From JAVKFY01 sp040223615 (GTDB taxonomy: Bacteria > Pseudomonadota > Alphaproteobacteria > GCA-2731375), in assembly GCA_040223615.1 (NCBI GenBank), contig JAVKFY010000081.1, positions 85,566-149,565 on the forward strand: a stretch of 64,000 nt of DNA. The letters are read 5' to 3'. The notes beneath the pieces are model-generated. The model ran no database searches. It was not told where the DNA came from and saw only the letters and a program-made list of their open reading frames with translations. Within the stretch, counting starts at the first letter, position 1. Every line of letters begins with the position of its first letter. Both the position numbers and the translations under genes were made by a program. Of the stretch, positions 17,547 through 27,600 are shown in pieces.

Positions 17547-17565
17547 CGGTCGCCGTCGGCGACCG
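17547..17565 (+). other. Hairpin between mrcA and prfB
   Basis: CGGTCGCC (17547-17554) pairs perfectly with GGCGACCG (17558-17565) around a three-base loop. There is no T-tract after it, so it is not a typical terminator. It may stabilise the mrcA 3' end or structure the prfB leader. Confidence 0.35.
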
Positions 17566-17604
17566 CTATAAGCGCCGACATCTGAACACAGCGCGGGACG
17601 GACG

Positions 17605-18733
17605 ATGCGGGCCGAACAGCAGGCGATGGTCGACGAGATCCAGCAGGCGCTTGCCCTGCTGAGGAGGCATCTTTGACTGGGATGCCGCGCTGCGCCGCCT
17701 GGACGAACTGAACGCGCTCTCCGAAGACCCAGAACTCTGGAACGATCCGACCAGGGCGCAGGCGCTGATGCGCGAGCGCAACCGGCTGGAGTCGGGCGTC
17801 AACGGCTGTCGCGAGATGGAGACCGAACTCGCCGATTTGGTCGAGCTGGTCGAGCTGGCCGAGGCGGAGGACGACGATTCCATCGTCGACGAGGCCGGCG
17901 AGCAGCTCAAGGGCCTGCGCGACCGCGCCGCGCAGAAGCAGATCGAGAGCCTGCTCTCCGGCGAGGCCGACGCCAACAGCGCCTTCCTGCAGGTCCAGGC
18001 CGGCGCTGGCGGCACCGAGTCGCAGGACTGGGCCGAAATGCTGCTGCGCATGTACAGCCGCTGGGCCGACCAGCACGGCTACAAGACTGAGCTGGTCGAC
18101 GAGAGCCCGGGCGAGGAAGCCGGCATCAAGTCGGCCACCCTGCGCGTCGTCGGCGACAACGCCTATGGCTGGCTGAAGACCGAAAGCGGCGTGCACCGGC
18201 TGGTCCGCATCTCGCCGTTCGACAGCCAGGCGCGCCGCCACACCAGCTTCGCCAGCGCCTGGATCTCGCCGGAGATCGACGACACCATCGAGGTCGAGAT
18301 CGACGACGGCGACCTGCGCGTCGACACCTACCGCGCCTCCGGGGCCGGCGGCCAGCACGTCAACCGCACCGACAGCGCCGTGCGTATCACCCACGAGCCG
18401 ACCGGCATCGTCGTGCAGTGCCAGAAGGAACGCTCGCAGCACAAGAACCGCGCCACCGCGATGAGCATGCTGCGCGCCCGTCTGTATGAGCTGGAACTCC
18501 AGAAGCGCGAGGAGGCCCGCGCGGCGGAGGAGGCGACCAAGACCGACATCGGCTGGGGCCACCAGATCCGCTCCTACGTTTTGCAGCCCTACCAGATGGT
18601 CAAGGACCTGCGCACCGGCGTGGAGCGCGGCGACGCCCAGCGTGTGCTCGACGGCGACCTCGACCCGTTCCTGGAGGCCGCCCTGGCGCACCGGCTGGCC
18701 GGCGCCGAGCCGGCCGAGGTCGAGGCGGAGTAG
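17605..18733 (+). CDS. prfB: Peptide chain release factor 2, made by programmed +1 frameshift
   Basis: The first frame begins at ATG 17605 (GGACGG upstream) and reads 23 codons to an in-frame TGA at 17674. Shifting +1 at CTT-TGA-C continues as DWDAALRRLDELNAL in the long frame to 18733, giving 375 aa in total, normal for RF2. The long frame carries the codon-recognition tripeptide SPF (VRISPFDSQ) and the GGQ peptidyl-hydrolysis motif (ASGAGGQHVNRTDSAV). RF2 ends translation at UGA and UAA, and the frameshift lets low RF2 levels raise its own synthesis. Calling only the open frame from 17768 would lose about 54 N-terminal residues. Confidence 0.95.
17662..17677 (+). promoter_or_regulatory. prfB autoregulatory +1 frameshift site
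   Basis: AGGAGG-CAT-CTT-TGA-C matches the classical RF2 recoding site of E. coli (AGGGGG-TAT-CTT-TGA-C): an internal Shine-Dalgarno-like element, a slippery CTT, and a TGA followed by C. The frame relation between the upstream 23 codons and the downstream coding frame confirms a +1 shift. Confidence 0.93.
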
Positions 18734-18740
18734 GGCGCTT

Positions 18741-20489
18741 TCAGCGGTTGGCGGCGCCCGGCAGTCGCGACGGCACGGCCGCGTCGAAGTAGCGGTCGAT
18801 GGCTCTGACCAGCGCCGCCACCAGCGCCTCACGACCTTCCTCCGAAATCAGGTAGGCGACGTCGTCCGGGTTGCCCATGTTGGCGAGCTCGACCAGGGCG
18901 GACGGCACGTCGAGTGCCTTCAGCACGATGAAGGCGCTGGTCTTGTGTGCCGGATCACGCATCGGCCGAACCGGGTCGAGCGCGGCGATCAACGCGGTGG
19001 CGAAACGCGCGCCGTCGTTCAGCACCCCGCGCCGCAGCAGATCGCGCACCAGCGCCTTGACCTCGTCGCGCTGCCCGGTCAGGTCGACGCCGGCCAGCAC
19101 ATCGGCCGTGGTGCCTTCCGTCGAAGTGTCCGCAGACGATTCCAGTGTGTAAACAACGGCGCCGGAGACGCTGCTGTCCGGGTGCATGTCGGCGTGGATC
19201 GAGAGCAGCAGGTCGCCGCGCGCGCGCCGTGCCCGCGCCACGCGTTCGCGCAATCCCACCATGTCGTCGCGGGCCCGCGTCAGCTTGACGTCGTAGCGGC
19301 CGGTCGCCTGCAAGGCGTCGCGCAGCGCCACGGCATAGGCGAGCGTGATGTGCTTCTCGTGCTGGCCGCGAACGGCGATGCCGCCGGGGTCCCGGCCCCC
19401 ATGGCCCGGGTCGAGGACGATGATCCGCTTTCTCGCGTCGCGCACCGGCGCGGTGACCGTCGGAGCTGGCGGTGCTAGCGCCCGTTCCGTCTTCGGCTTG
19501 GGTGTCGCGGCGGGTGTTTCCAGCCTGGCGAGCCGCAGCCGTGCCAGCGCCGCGAACGAGCCGCCCGGATACTGTGCCAGGTAGGCACGCAGCGCCGCCG
19601 GGTCGTCGCTGTCGCGCACGCTGTCCCAGAAGGCCAGCTCCATCGCGTTGTCGTTTGCCGGCGCTTGCGGCGCCGCCCGGGCCAGCGTCGGCGCCGTCGC
19701 GCCCTTCGGCACGAAGATGAAGTCGCCGCCCTCGTGATAGGTGTTGCGCACGTTGGCGTAGACCGGCGTCTGGTCGGCGTTCAGCACCACCTGGGTCTTC
19801 ACCCGCTCGAACAGCGACTGCCCGTCGAGCAGTCCGTCATTCTCGCGCAATGCGTCCAGGAAGGCGGTGGCGAACACCGAATGGCCGCCTCTGCCGCCGT
19901 CGACGACCGGTTCCAGACCGCCCGACGTCAGCGCGGTGCGGCCGCGCTTCTCCGCCATCCGGGCCAGCCACGTCGCGCGCTCGCCGCTGGCCGCTGGCGA
20001 AATGCCGGCATCGCGAGTCAGTGCGCCCGAGTAGCAGGAGTCGGCCACCACCAGCACATGCCGCGCCGTCATCGAGCGCATGTAGCGGCTGATCCGGCTG
20101 GTGGCGATCCAGTCGGTATCCTGGTCCGGGTCGGCGTCGACCGGCAGCCAGTAGCCCTCGTCGGCGTCGCGGTCGAGGTAGCCGTGGCCGGCGTAGTAGA
20201 TCAGCAGGTGGTCGCGGTCGGTAAGCCGCTCGCGCAGCCGGTTCAGGTGTCCCAGGATGTCGTCGCGGGTCGCGTTGATGACCAGCTCGACCTCCTTGAA
20301 GGTGTAGCGGGCCTTCAGCAGTTCGGCCACCGCGCCGGCGTCGCTGACCGCGGTCTCCAGCCGCGGCAGCTTGTTGTACTCGTTGTTGCCGATTACCAGG
20401 GCGTAGAAATCGCCGAACTCGGCGCGCGGCTGCGCGGCCACCGTGCCGGCGAGCATCAGACAGGCGAGAATGACGAGCAGGCGTCGCAT
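18741..20489 (-). CDS. Secreted caspase-like (C14) protease fused to N-acetylmuramoyl-L-alanine amidase
   Basis: 582 aa. Signal peptide (residues 1-20). A caspase/metacaspase-type domain (25-262) shows the His-Cys dyad: H102 in YYAGHGYL and C152 in VVADSCYSGA, with FYALVIGNNEY at its start. Residues 284-324 form the short helical segment AFWDSVRDSDDPAALRAYLA common after such domains. A proline-rich linker (325-350) leads to an Amidase_3 domain (354-572) with H363 (DPGHGG), E378 (HEKH), H432 (SIHAD) and E534 (LVELANMGN). All catalytic positions of both domains appear intact. The amidase part resembles the nearby AmiC closely. It is probably periplasmic; linking proteolysis to wall cleavage is my inference. 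It is convergent with prfB. Confidence 0.88.
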   Translation of the reverse strand: MRRLLVILACLMLAGTVAAQPRAEFGDFYALVIGNNEYNKLPRLETAVSDAGAVAELLKARYTFKEVELVINATRDDILGHLNRLRERLTDRDHLLIYYAGHGYLDRDADEGYWLPVDADPDQDTDWIATSRISRYMRSMTARHVLVVADSCYSGALTRDAGISPAASGERATWLARMAEKRGRTALTSGGLEPVVDGGRGGHSVFATAFLDALRENDGLLDGQSLFERVKTQVVLNADQTPVYANVRNTYHEGGDFIFVPKGATAPTLARAAPQAPANDNAMELAFWDSVRDSDDPAALRAYLAQYPGGSFAALARLRLARLETPAATPKPKTERALAPPAPTVTAPVRDARKRIIVLDPGHGGRDPGGIAVRGQHEKHITLAYAVALRDALQATGRYDVKLTRARDDMVGLRERVARARRARGDLLLSIHADMHPDSSVSGAVVYTLESSADTSTEGTTADVLAGVDLTGQRDEVKALVRDLLRRGVLNDGARFATALIAALDPVRPMRDPAHKTSAFIVLKALDVPSALVELANMGNPDDVAYLISEEGREALVAALVRAIDRYFDAAVPSRLPGAANR

Positions 20490-20540
20490 CGCCGCTTGTT
20501 ATAGCATCGCCGCGCGTTGGCTGGCGGAAGGAGATGGCGC

Positions 20541-21224
20541 GTGAGCGATGCCTACGGCGTGCCCGACCGTCAGGTAGTGCTGATCCACGGCCTGTGGCGC
20601 CGGCCACAGAGCCTGCGACCCTTCGCCGAGGCGTTGCACGCCGCCGGCTACGACGTGCTGAGCTACAGGTACCGCAGCCGGTTCAAGACCGTGGCCCAGC
20701 TCGGCGCCGGCCTGCGCGACTGGCTTGGCAAGCGCGCGCCGCAGGGCAGGGGCGCGTTCAGCTTTGTCACGCATTCGCTCGGCGGCATCCTGCTGCGCGT
20801 CGCGCTGGCGCCGCCGGCGCCGGTCGATGTCGGGCGGATCGTCATGCTGGCGCCGCCGAACCACGGCGTCGGCGGCTTGCGGCGCTTCGCCGGGACGCCG
20901 TTGCCGGCGCTGATCTATGGCCGGCCGGCGGCTGAACTGCACCCCGGCTCGGCCCTGTTCGACAACTTGCCGATCCCGCAGGCCGAGATCGGCATCGTCG
21001 CCGGCACGCTCGGCCTTTCGGCGGCGAATCCGAACTCCTGGGCCAACGCGGCGCTGGGCGATCAGGCCGCCTCGGATGGCACGGTGGAGGTCGAAAGCAC
21101 GCGCCTGCCAGTGCCGCACGCCTTCTGCACCGTGGCGGCGACCCACGGCCGCCTGTGCCGCGACCCGCGCGCCATCGCCCAGACGCTCAGCTTCCTGCAG
21201 ACCGGCCGTTTCCGCGAGCTGTAG
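20541..21224 (+). CDS. Alpha/beta-hydrolase, lipase/esterase-like
   Basis: 227 aa. An N-terminal VVLIHGLWRRP oxyanion block and the nucleophile elbow T-H-S79-L-G-G mark an alpha/beta hydrolase related to class 2 lipases and PGAP1-like esterases. A D-G-T segment and PHAFC late in the protein may supply the acid and histidine. There is no clear signal peptide, so it is likely cytoplasmic. GTG at 20541 is chosen because GGAAGGAGA lies six bases upstream; an upstream TTG at 20517 would place that site inside the gene. It is divergent from the caspase-amidase gene with a 51-bp gap. Confidence 0.82.
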   Translation: MSDAYGVPDRQVVLIHGLWRRPQSLRPFAEALHAAGYDVLSYRYRSRFKTVAQLGAGLRDWLGKRAPQGRGAFSFVTHSLGGILLRVALAPPAPVDVGRIVMLAPPNHGVGGLRRFAGTPLPALIYGRPAAELHPGSALFDNLPIPQAEIGIVAGTLGLSAANPNSWANAALGDQAASDGTVEVESTRLPVPHAFCTVAATHGRLCRDPRAIAQTLSFLQTGRFREL

Positions 21225-21241
21225 CTGGCCGCGGCGGGGGC

Positions 21242-21745
21242 CTACGACGCGCTGGCGGATTCTTCCTTGCTGGCCGGTTTCGCGGCCGGCGTCGACAGTT
21301 TCGGTTCGGTCTTGGTGCCGCCGCTGCTGTCGTTGCGTTTGCAGTGGCCTTCCAAGAACGCGCCGGCCTCTATCGCCAGCGTGTCGTGGTAGACGTCGCC
21401 GATCACGTGCGCGGTGGTGGCGAGCTGTACCTGGCGGGCGCGGATCCGGCCGCTGACATTGCCGTGGACGATGATCCGGTCGGCCACGATCTCGCCGGTG
21501 ATCGATGCCTTCTCGCCGACAGTGAGTGCGCCGCAGTGCACATCGCCCTCGATGGTGCCGTCGATCTGGATTTCGCCCTCGGTCTTCATATTGCCGGTGA
21601 CCGTCAGATTGTTCGAGATCAGCGACGGGGCGCCGCTGGCGCCGCCGCGCGGTGCCGCCGAGCCCTGGCCCTGTGCCGGAACCAGCGGCTGGCTCTGCGG
21701 CTGGCCCGCGGGCTGCGAACCTTGCTTGTCAGTTTTTGAAAACAT
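21242..21745 (-). CDS. Bactofilin (polymer-forming cytoskeletal protein)
   Basis: 167 aa. The central part (about 43-135) is the bactofilin beta-helix repeat (NLTVTGNMKTEGEIQIDGTIEGDVHCGALTV... and GDVYHDTLAIEAGAFLEGHCK), flanked by a proline/glutamine/glycine-rich N-terminus and a basic/acidic tail, as usual. Bactofilins polymerise without nucleotide and position wall enzymes in the cytoplasm or at the membrane. The start overlaps the end of the upstream M23 peptidase gene by 17 bp on the same strand. This pairing is widespread and suggests a shared role in cell shape. Confidence 0.93.
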   Translation of the reverse strand: MFSKTDKQGSQPAGQPQSQPLVPAQGQGSAAPRGGASGAPSLISNNLTVTGNMKTEGEIQIDGTIEGDVHCGALTVGEKASITGEIVADRIIVHGNVSGRIRARQVQLATTAHVIGDVYHDTLAIEAGAFLEGHCKRNDSSGGTKTEPKLSTPAAKPASKEESASAS

Positions 21746-23921
21746 GTCTGCCTGCCTCGATGAATTTCGCCGGATCGACCGGCTCGTCGTCGAACCTGAC
21801 TTCGTAGTGCACGTGCCGGCTGGTGCTGCGACCGGTGCTGCCCATGATGCCGATTCTATCTCGAAATGCCACCGTATCCCCTTTCTTGACCAGAATACGG
21901 CGCAGGTGGCCGTAACGCGTGGTCAGGCCGAAACCGTGGTCGATTTCGACCATGCGGCCATACGGCCCAAGCCAGCCGGCCTTGACCACGGTGCCGGGCG
22001 CGGTGGCGAAGATTTCCGAGTTGCGCGGCCCGGCCATGTCGATGCCCTGGTGCACCGCCCAGCGCTTGCTGAACGGGTCGCGCCGTTTGCCGAAGTCGCT
22101 GGAGATGTAGAAGTTGTCGACCGGCGGGGTCAGCGGCACCCGTTCCAGCGCCAGCGTGAGCGCCTTCCAGCGCGCCAGGCGACCGTACAGCCGGTCCAGC
22201 GTGTCGTTCAGGGCCGGCCGCTGGCGCGGCCCCAGCCCCTCGAACTCGCGGCCGGTGCGGCCCAGCGGCTGCATGCCGACGAACGGGCCGCCGATGCCGA
22301 CCTCCTTGTGCATCCGGCGCAGCAACTCGTTCAGATCCAGCCCGGTGGCATAGACCGTGTCCTCCAGCTCGACGACGGTGGCCGAGGTGCGGGTTTCCAG
22401 CTCGCCGACCAGGGTGGCCTGCAGGTCGTTCAGGTCGTGCAGCTTGCGTTCAAGCTCGGCGATGCGCACGGCATAGGCGCTGGCGCGCCGGTCGGCGGTG
22501 CGCCGCTCGGCCGCCAGCCGCTGTGCCAGAGACTGCGCCCGCTCCAGCAGGTCGTCGGCGTCGGGCGCGGCTTCGCTCGCGGTCTTCATCGCGCTCAGCG
22601 CCACCAGCATCCCGGCGCGGTCATTGCGGGCCGGTTCGTCGTCCACGATCGCCGCCAGCAGCCGGTGGTCGACCGCCGGAAGGCGCTCGGGCGCGCTCAC
22701 CGGCCGCGCAAGCCGGTCACCCAGAGTGGCCGAGGCGCCGGCCGCGTGCTGCGCCAGTTTCGCCGCCAGATCGTCCGCGAACGCGGTCGCGACCGCCGAT
22801 TCCAGGTCCGGGACGGCATCGCGCAAGTTACGACGCAACCGGTCGTTGAGGCCCACCAGCGCGACATCGACACGGTCGACCAGGGTCTGCGCCCGCTCGC
22901 GCTCGGCCTCGGCGCCGGCGGCCCGGCGCTCGGCCGCGCGCCGCGCCGCGACGGCTTCGGCGGCCGTGATCTCCGCTTTGCCGGTTCGCGCTTCGGCCAC
23001 GCGCAGCGCCTCGCGGGCCGCCGTGGCTGCCTGTGTCGCCACGGTCGCCTCGGCCCGGGCGGCGGCTTCGGCGGCCCGCAGTTCGGCCAGCATGTCGCGA
23101 TGGGTTTCGCGGGCATCGGCGAGCCGCCGGCGCAGGTCGGCCAGCGTGGTGTCGCGCGCCGCCACCGCGGCCTGCGCGCGCCGCAACTCGTCGCCGGCCT
23201 GCGCGCGTGCCAGTTCCAGGTCTTGCTGCGCCTGCGCGCGGGTCAGGTCCAACTCCCGCTGCGCCTCGGCGCGGGTCAGCTCCAGCTCCCGCTGCGCCGC
23301 CGCGCGGGTCAGTTCCAGCTCCTGCCGGGCCTCCGTCCGGGTCGCTTCCAGGTCCTGCTGGGCCTGTCGCCGGGTGTCCGCCAGCGCCGCGCTCGCCTCG
23401 GCATGAGCAATTGCGACGGCGTCGCGCTCGACCCGCAACGCGGCCAGCGCCTGCTCGACCGAACCGAGGTCGATGCGCAGCTTATCGACCTCGGCGACCG
23501 CCTGCTGCTGCTCGCGGGTCAGGCGGGCATGCGCCTCGCGCAACTGCTGGCCGTCCTGGCGCAGCGTGGCGACAGTCTCCGTCGCGGCGGTGAGCTTGTC
23601 GCGGGCCTCGTCGCGCTGGCGGGACAGCGCGACGGCCCGCTGGCGCAGCTCAACGGCCTCGGCGGCGATTTTCTGCTCCGCCGCGTCGATCGCGCGGGCC
23701 ACGCGCTCGCCCTCGTCGTAGATCACCCAATCCACCACCAGCGCCAGCGTGGTCCCGGACAGCCAGAGCGCCAGCACCGCCGCGGCCGACGCGGCGGTCC
23801 ATTGCAGCCGACGGCTCACGATCCAGTAACGGACGACACCGTTACAGCGGACGTAGATTTCTCGTTGTGGGAACCAGTTGTCGCGAGCATGGCCAAACCA
23901 CGCCCCGATCCGCGAATGCAT
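21729..23921 (-). CDS. Membrane-anchored M23 peptidase with long coiled coil
   Basis: 730 aa. A cytoplasmic N-terminus (WFPQREIYVRCNGVVRYWIVS, typical of bactofilin-linked M23 proteins) precedes one TM helix (42-63), a very long coiled coil (about 70-450) rich in Ala, Glu and Arg with 11-residue repeats, and a C-terminal LytM/M23 domain. That domain has HQGIDMAG and HVHYEV, the H-x3-D and H-x-H zinc residues. It should cut peptidoglycan peptide cross-links in the periplasm. It overlaps the downstream bactofilin gene by 17 bp, which implies translational coupling. Confidence 0.92.
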   Translation of the reverse strand: MHSRIGAWFGHARDNWFPQREIYVRCNGVVRYWIVSRRLQWTAASAAAVLALWLSGTTLALVVDWVIYDEGERVARAIDAAEQKIAAEAVELRQRAVALSRQRDEARDKLTAATETVATLRQDGQQLREAHARLTREQQQAVAEVDKLRIDLGSVEQALAALRVERDAVAIAHAEASAALADTRRQAQQDLEATRTEARQELELTRAAAQRELELTRAEAQRELDLTRAQAQQDLELARAQAGDELRRAQAAVAARDTTLADLRRRLADARETHRDMLAELRAAEAAARAEATVATQAATAAREALRVAEARTGKAEITAAEAVAARRAAERRAAGAEAERERAQTLVDRVDVALVGLNDRLRRNLRDAVPDLESAVATAFADDLAAKLAQHAAGASATLGDRLARPVSAPERLPAVDHRLLAAIVDDEPARNDRAGMLVALSAMKTASEAAPDADDLLERAQSLAQRLAAERRTADRRASAYAVRIAELERKLHDLNDLQATLVGELETRTSATVVELEDTVYATGLDLNELLRRMHKEVGIGGPFVGMQPLGRTGREFEGLGPRQRPALNDTLDRLYGRLARWKALTLALERVPLTPPVDNFYISSDFGKRRDPFSKRWAVHQGIDMAGPRNSEIFATAPGTVVKAGWLGPYGRMVEIDHGFGLTTRYGHLRRILVKKGDTVAFRDRIGIMGSTGRSTSRHVHYEVRFDDEPVDPAKFIEAGRHVFKN
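23203..23367 (-). repeat. Tandem 33-bp repeats inside the M23 peptidase gene
   Basis: Five in-frame units of 33 bp (23203-23235, 23236-23268, 23269-23301, 23302-23334, 23335-23367) encode 11-residue motifs of the type LELTRAAAQRE. The hendecad spacing fits an uninterrupted coiled-coil rod. The units differ mostly by single substitutions. Confidence 0.8.
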
Positions 23922-24024
23922 TCGCCCTCACCTGTTGGCCGAAGTCGTTTTTCTACCGACCGTTAGCGCGGCATTGGACGCGATGACGCCGACCAAATCA
24001 ACCGTCGCCACGCAACTGCCACGG

Positions 24025-24486
24025 CTACGTCGCCTTAATGGCTTCCAGCACGGCCTCGGCATGGCCCGCGACCTTCACCTTGCGCCAGATCTGGGCCACC
24101 TTGCCGGCGCCGTCGATCAGGAAGGTGGCGCGCTCCACGCCCATATACTTGCGGCCGTACATGTTCTTCTCGACCCAGACGCCGTATGTCTCGCAGACCT
24201 GCTTGTCCTCGTCCGCGGCAAGCGTGACGTCAAGGTCGTGCTTCTGCTTGAACTTGTCGTGCTTGGCGACGCTGTCAGGCGAGACGCCGACGATAACTGC
24301 GCCGGCGCGCTGGAATTTCGGCGCCAGCGCCGTGAAGGCAATGGCTTCTTTAGTGCAGCCAGGCGTGTCGTCTTTAGGGTAGAAGTACAGCACGACGGTT
24401 TTGCCTTTCAGCGTCTTCAGGCTGACTTCGCCATTTCCGTCGGTTTTGAGCTTGAAATCGGGGGCCTTGTTGCCGACCTCCACCAT
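24025..24486 (-). CDS. bcp: Thioredoxin-dependent thiol peroxidase, Bcp/PrxQ type
   Basis: 153 aa. Starts MVEVGNKAPDFKLKT and has the peroxidatic Cys44 in YPKDDTPGCTKEA. The usual resolving cysteine five residues later is replaced by Ile49, so this is a one-Cys-like variant or uses another cysteine (QVCETYGVW). It reduces hydroperoxides in the cytoplasm. The start is taken at 24486 because CAGGAG lies upstream at the right distance and the product matches the family start; ATG at 24504 is possible. The gap 23922-24024 separates it from the M23 gene. Confidence 0.9.
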   Translation of the reverse strand: MVEVGNKAPDFKLKTDGNGEVSLKTLKGKTVVLYFYPKDDTPGCTKEAIAFTALAPKFQRAGAVIVGVSPDSVAKHDKFKQKHDLDVTLAADEDKQVCETYGVWVEKNMYGRKYMGVERATFLIDGAGKVAQIWRKVKVAGHAEAVLEAIKAT

Positions 24487-24681
24487 AATCTTGTGCTCCT
24501 GCATCGCCAAGCGCGTCGCCGTTCGGCCGAGTTCGCGCAGATGTAGGCGGTTCGGCGCACCATGAGCAAGCCCGTTGCGCGTCTCGTGCCCGAGTTCATG
24601 AATGGTTTTGTTGCTGGCGCGACCCTGATCGCATCGGCTGGTTTGAGTCTAGGCAGGAGCCTCGGCACGTGAGTAGATCAG

Positions 24682-27600
24682 TTGGTCGCGCGACACGTCG
24701 GTAGAAGCGCGTCCTATCTGTTCGCCATCGCCTCGACCCTGGCGATAGCGGCCCTTGGCGTCGCCGCGGCGATGCTGGGTATCGGACCGCTGTCACTCGA
24801 CTTCCTGGCTGACGACCTGGCCGGCGCGTTGCAGCGCCAGGTGCCCGGCTACCATGTCGCCATCGGTGGCGCCTCGCTCTATTGGGACGGCGAACGGCGC
24901 GGCCTGGCGGTCCGGCTCGACAACGTGCGCTTCGACGACGAGGAGGGCGAGACCGCGCTCACCCTGCCGGCGCTGGCCGTCGACCTGGATCGGCGTCAGC
25001 TCCTGGCCGGCAATCTGCGCCCCACCGGCGTCGCCATCGAAGGCGCGCGCATCGAGGTCAAGCGCAGCGTCGACGGTCGACTTGCCTGGTCGACCGACGA
25101 TGGCAGCGGCGGTAGCTGGCAGGCGCTGGTCGATGACGCCATTGCCGAGGGCGCCGGCCTGACCGGCATCGACATTCGCGGCGCCACGGTGCTGCTCGCC
25201 GACGAGGCCAGCGGCGGTCGCGTCGAGGTTCGCCGCGCCGATCTCAGCCTGTCGCGCCTGAACGACGCCATCGAGGTCCGCCTGAAAGGCGCGGTGGCGC
25301 TGAACGGCCACGAGAGCCCGGTCGAGGTGTCGACGCTGTACCGGCCCGCCGCGGCCCTGTCGGTGATGATGCGGTTTGCCGACCTGCGCCCCTCCGATGC
25401 CGCCGCCGGCCTCGCGATCACCGAGCTGGCAGGCTTGCTCGGCGTCGACGTGCCGCTGGCCGGCGAGCTTCACATCGGCGTCGACGCCCAGGGCATGGCG
25501 CGCCATGTCCGTTTCGACGTGTCGGCGGCGGCCGGCACGGTCAACGTCGCGGCGCTGCCGGTCCTGGCCGAGTTGGCCCGCGCCGGTGCCAGCGGCGTCG
25601 TCGACCTGATCGGCGGCCGCGTCGATATCGCGCGCTTCGACGCGGCGTTCGCCGACGGCACCGAGATCGATGCCCAGGGTGCGCTCACGCTGGCCGAGGC
25701 CGGCATCGGCGTCGATATCGTCGCGCACATGACCGGCCTGCAGACCGATGCGCTGGCCGGCTACTGGCCGGCGGACGCCGCCATCGGCGCGCGGCGCTGG
25801 ATCGTCGACAACCTGCGCGGCGGCAAGGTCACCGCCGCCGAGCTGCGGATCGCGGCCGAACCCGGCGAGCTGGCGGCGGACAATCCGCGCCGCGAGATCG
25901 TCCGCCTGACCTTCGACTTCGAGGGCATCGAGGCGCGCTACTGGGAGCCGTTGCCCCGGATCACCGGGGGCCGGGGCAGTGCCACGCTCGACCTCGATCG
26001 CTTCGAGCTGCGTCTGGCCGGTGGCCGGGTCGGTGGCCTGTCGGTGAGCGAGGGCAAGGTCACGATCGGCGGCCTGCTGAAGGACGAACAGTCGGCGGTG
26101 GTCGAATTCGTCGCCCAGGGCAGCGCGGCGGAAGCGCTGACGCTGCTCGATCGCGAACCGCTCGGCTTCGCCGGCGATCTCGACCTGGTCCCGGCCGAGA
26201 TCGGGGGCCAGGCCAACGTCTGGGCCGGCTTCACCATCCCGTTGCGCAATAATCTGGCTCTGGACGACATCGGCTACCGCGCCAGCGCCGTGCTCAGCGG
26301 TTTCGCAGTGCCGACGATCTTCGGCCGCTACGCCATGAGCCAGGGTGAGCTGACCCTCGGGGTCGACGCCGCCGGCATCGACGCGGAGGGCACGGCGACG
26401 CTGAACGGCCTGCCGGTCTCGCTGAGCTGGCGTCGCGACTTCGGCGTGGTCTCCGGCGACGGTGCGCCGGTCTATCCTGACCGCTACGGCTTCGCCGGCC
26501 GCGCCGACGTCGCCGACTTCGCCGCCATCGGGCTCGACCTGACGATGCTGGGCAGCGGCCCGGTGGCGACCCAGGTCAATTTGTGGGTCAGCGATAACGG
26601 CACGCTGGTCGCCAGCGGCGAAGCGAACCTGACCGAGACCGACCTCACAAGCCTGATGCTGCGCTGGCGCAAGCCGCCGGCGACCCCGGCCAACGCCAGC
26701 TTCCGCCTCAGCACCGACGCCGCCGGCCTGTTGCGGCTCGACGACCTGGTGTTCGTCTCCGGCAACGACGCGGTGCAGCTCAGCGCCGACTTCGGCCCGG
26801 GCGCGTCGTTGCGCAAGATGTACTTCCCCGTGCTGCGCCTCGGCACGCAGGACGTCGCCGCGACGATCACCTGGCCGGCGGCCGAAGGCGAGGCGCTACG
26901 CGTCGATGTTGGTGGTCGGTTGCTGGATGCGCGCCCGTTTCTGGACGAGGACGACGCCGATCGCGGCGGCACACTCGCGGCCGACCTGCACCTTGCCGTA
27001 GAACGGCTGCAGCTCGCCGACGCCACCACGCTGGCCGACGCCGAGGGCACGCTGAACATCGCCGCCGGCGGGCTCGACAAGGTGCGGCTTGACGGTCGGC
27101 TGAACGGCATCGCGCCGGTCACCGTCCACGTTGCTACCGGCGTCGATCATCGCGACGTGGTGCTGGTCTCCGACGATGCCGGCCGGGTTCTGCGTGCGCT
27201 CGACGTGTTCGAGGATGCCGAGGGCGGCACGCTGAGGATCCGCGGTCGCGTGCCGAACGGCGCCGAGCCGATCACCGGTCACGTCTCGGCCGCCAACGTG
27301 CAGGTGCGCCGCGCGCCGCTGCTGGCCCAGGTGCTGTCGCTGGGGTCGATCTCCGGCATCCAGGACGTGCTGGCCGGCGATGGCGTGGCGCTGCGTGAGC
27401 TCGACCTGCCGTTCACCATGACGGGGCCGACGTTGACCGTTCATGACGGTCTGGCGGTCGGTCCCGACATCGGCCTGACCGTGGCTGGCACCTACGACCG
27501 GGACAACAGCCGGATTGACTTCGCCGGCACGCTGGTGCCGACCTACACGCTGAACCAGATCCTGGGCAGGATCCCGGTGATCGGCAACATCCTGGTCGGC

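Noticed and set aside
23203..23367. CRISPR or minisatellite outside genes
   Set aside because: Repeats are in-frame, contiguous and encode coiled-coil hendecads.
21414..23966. 850-codon plus-strand frame opposite bactofilin and M23 genes
   Set aside because: Mirror of a repetitive coiled-coil gene; no start context or domain.
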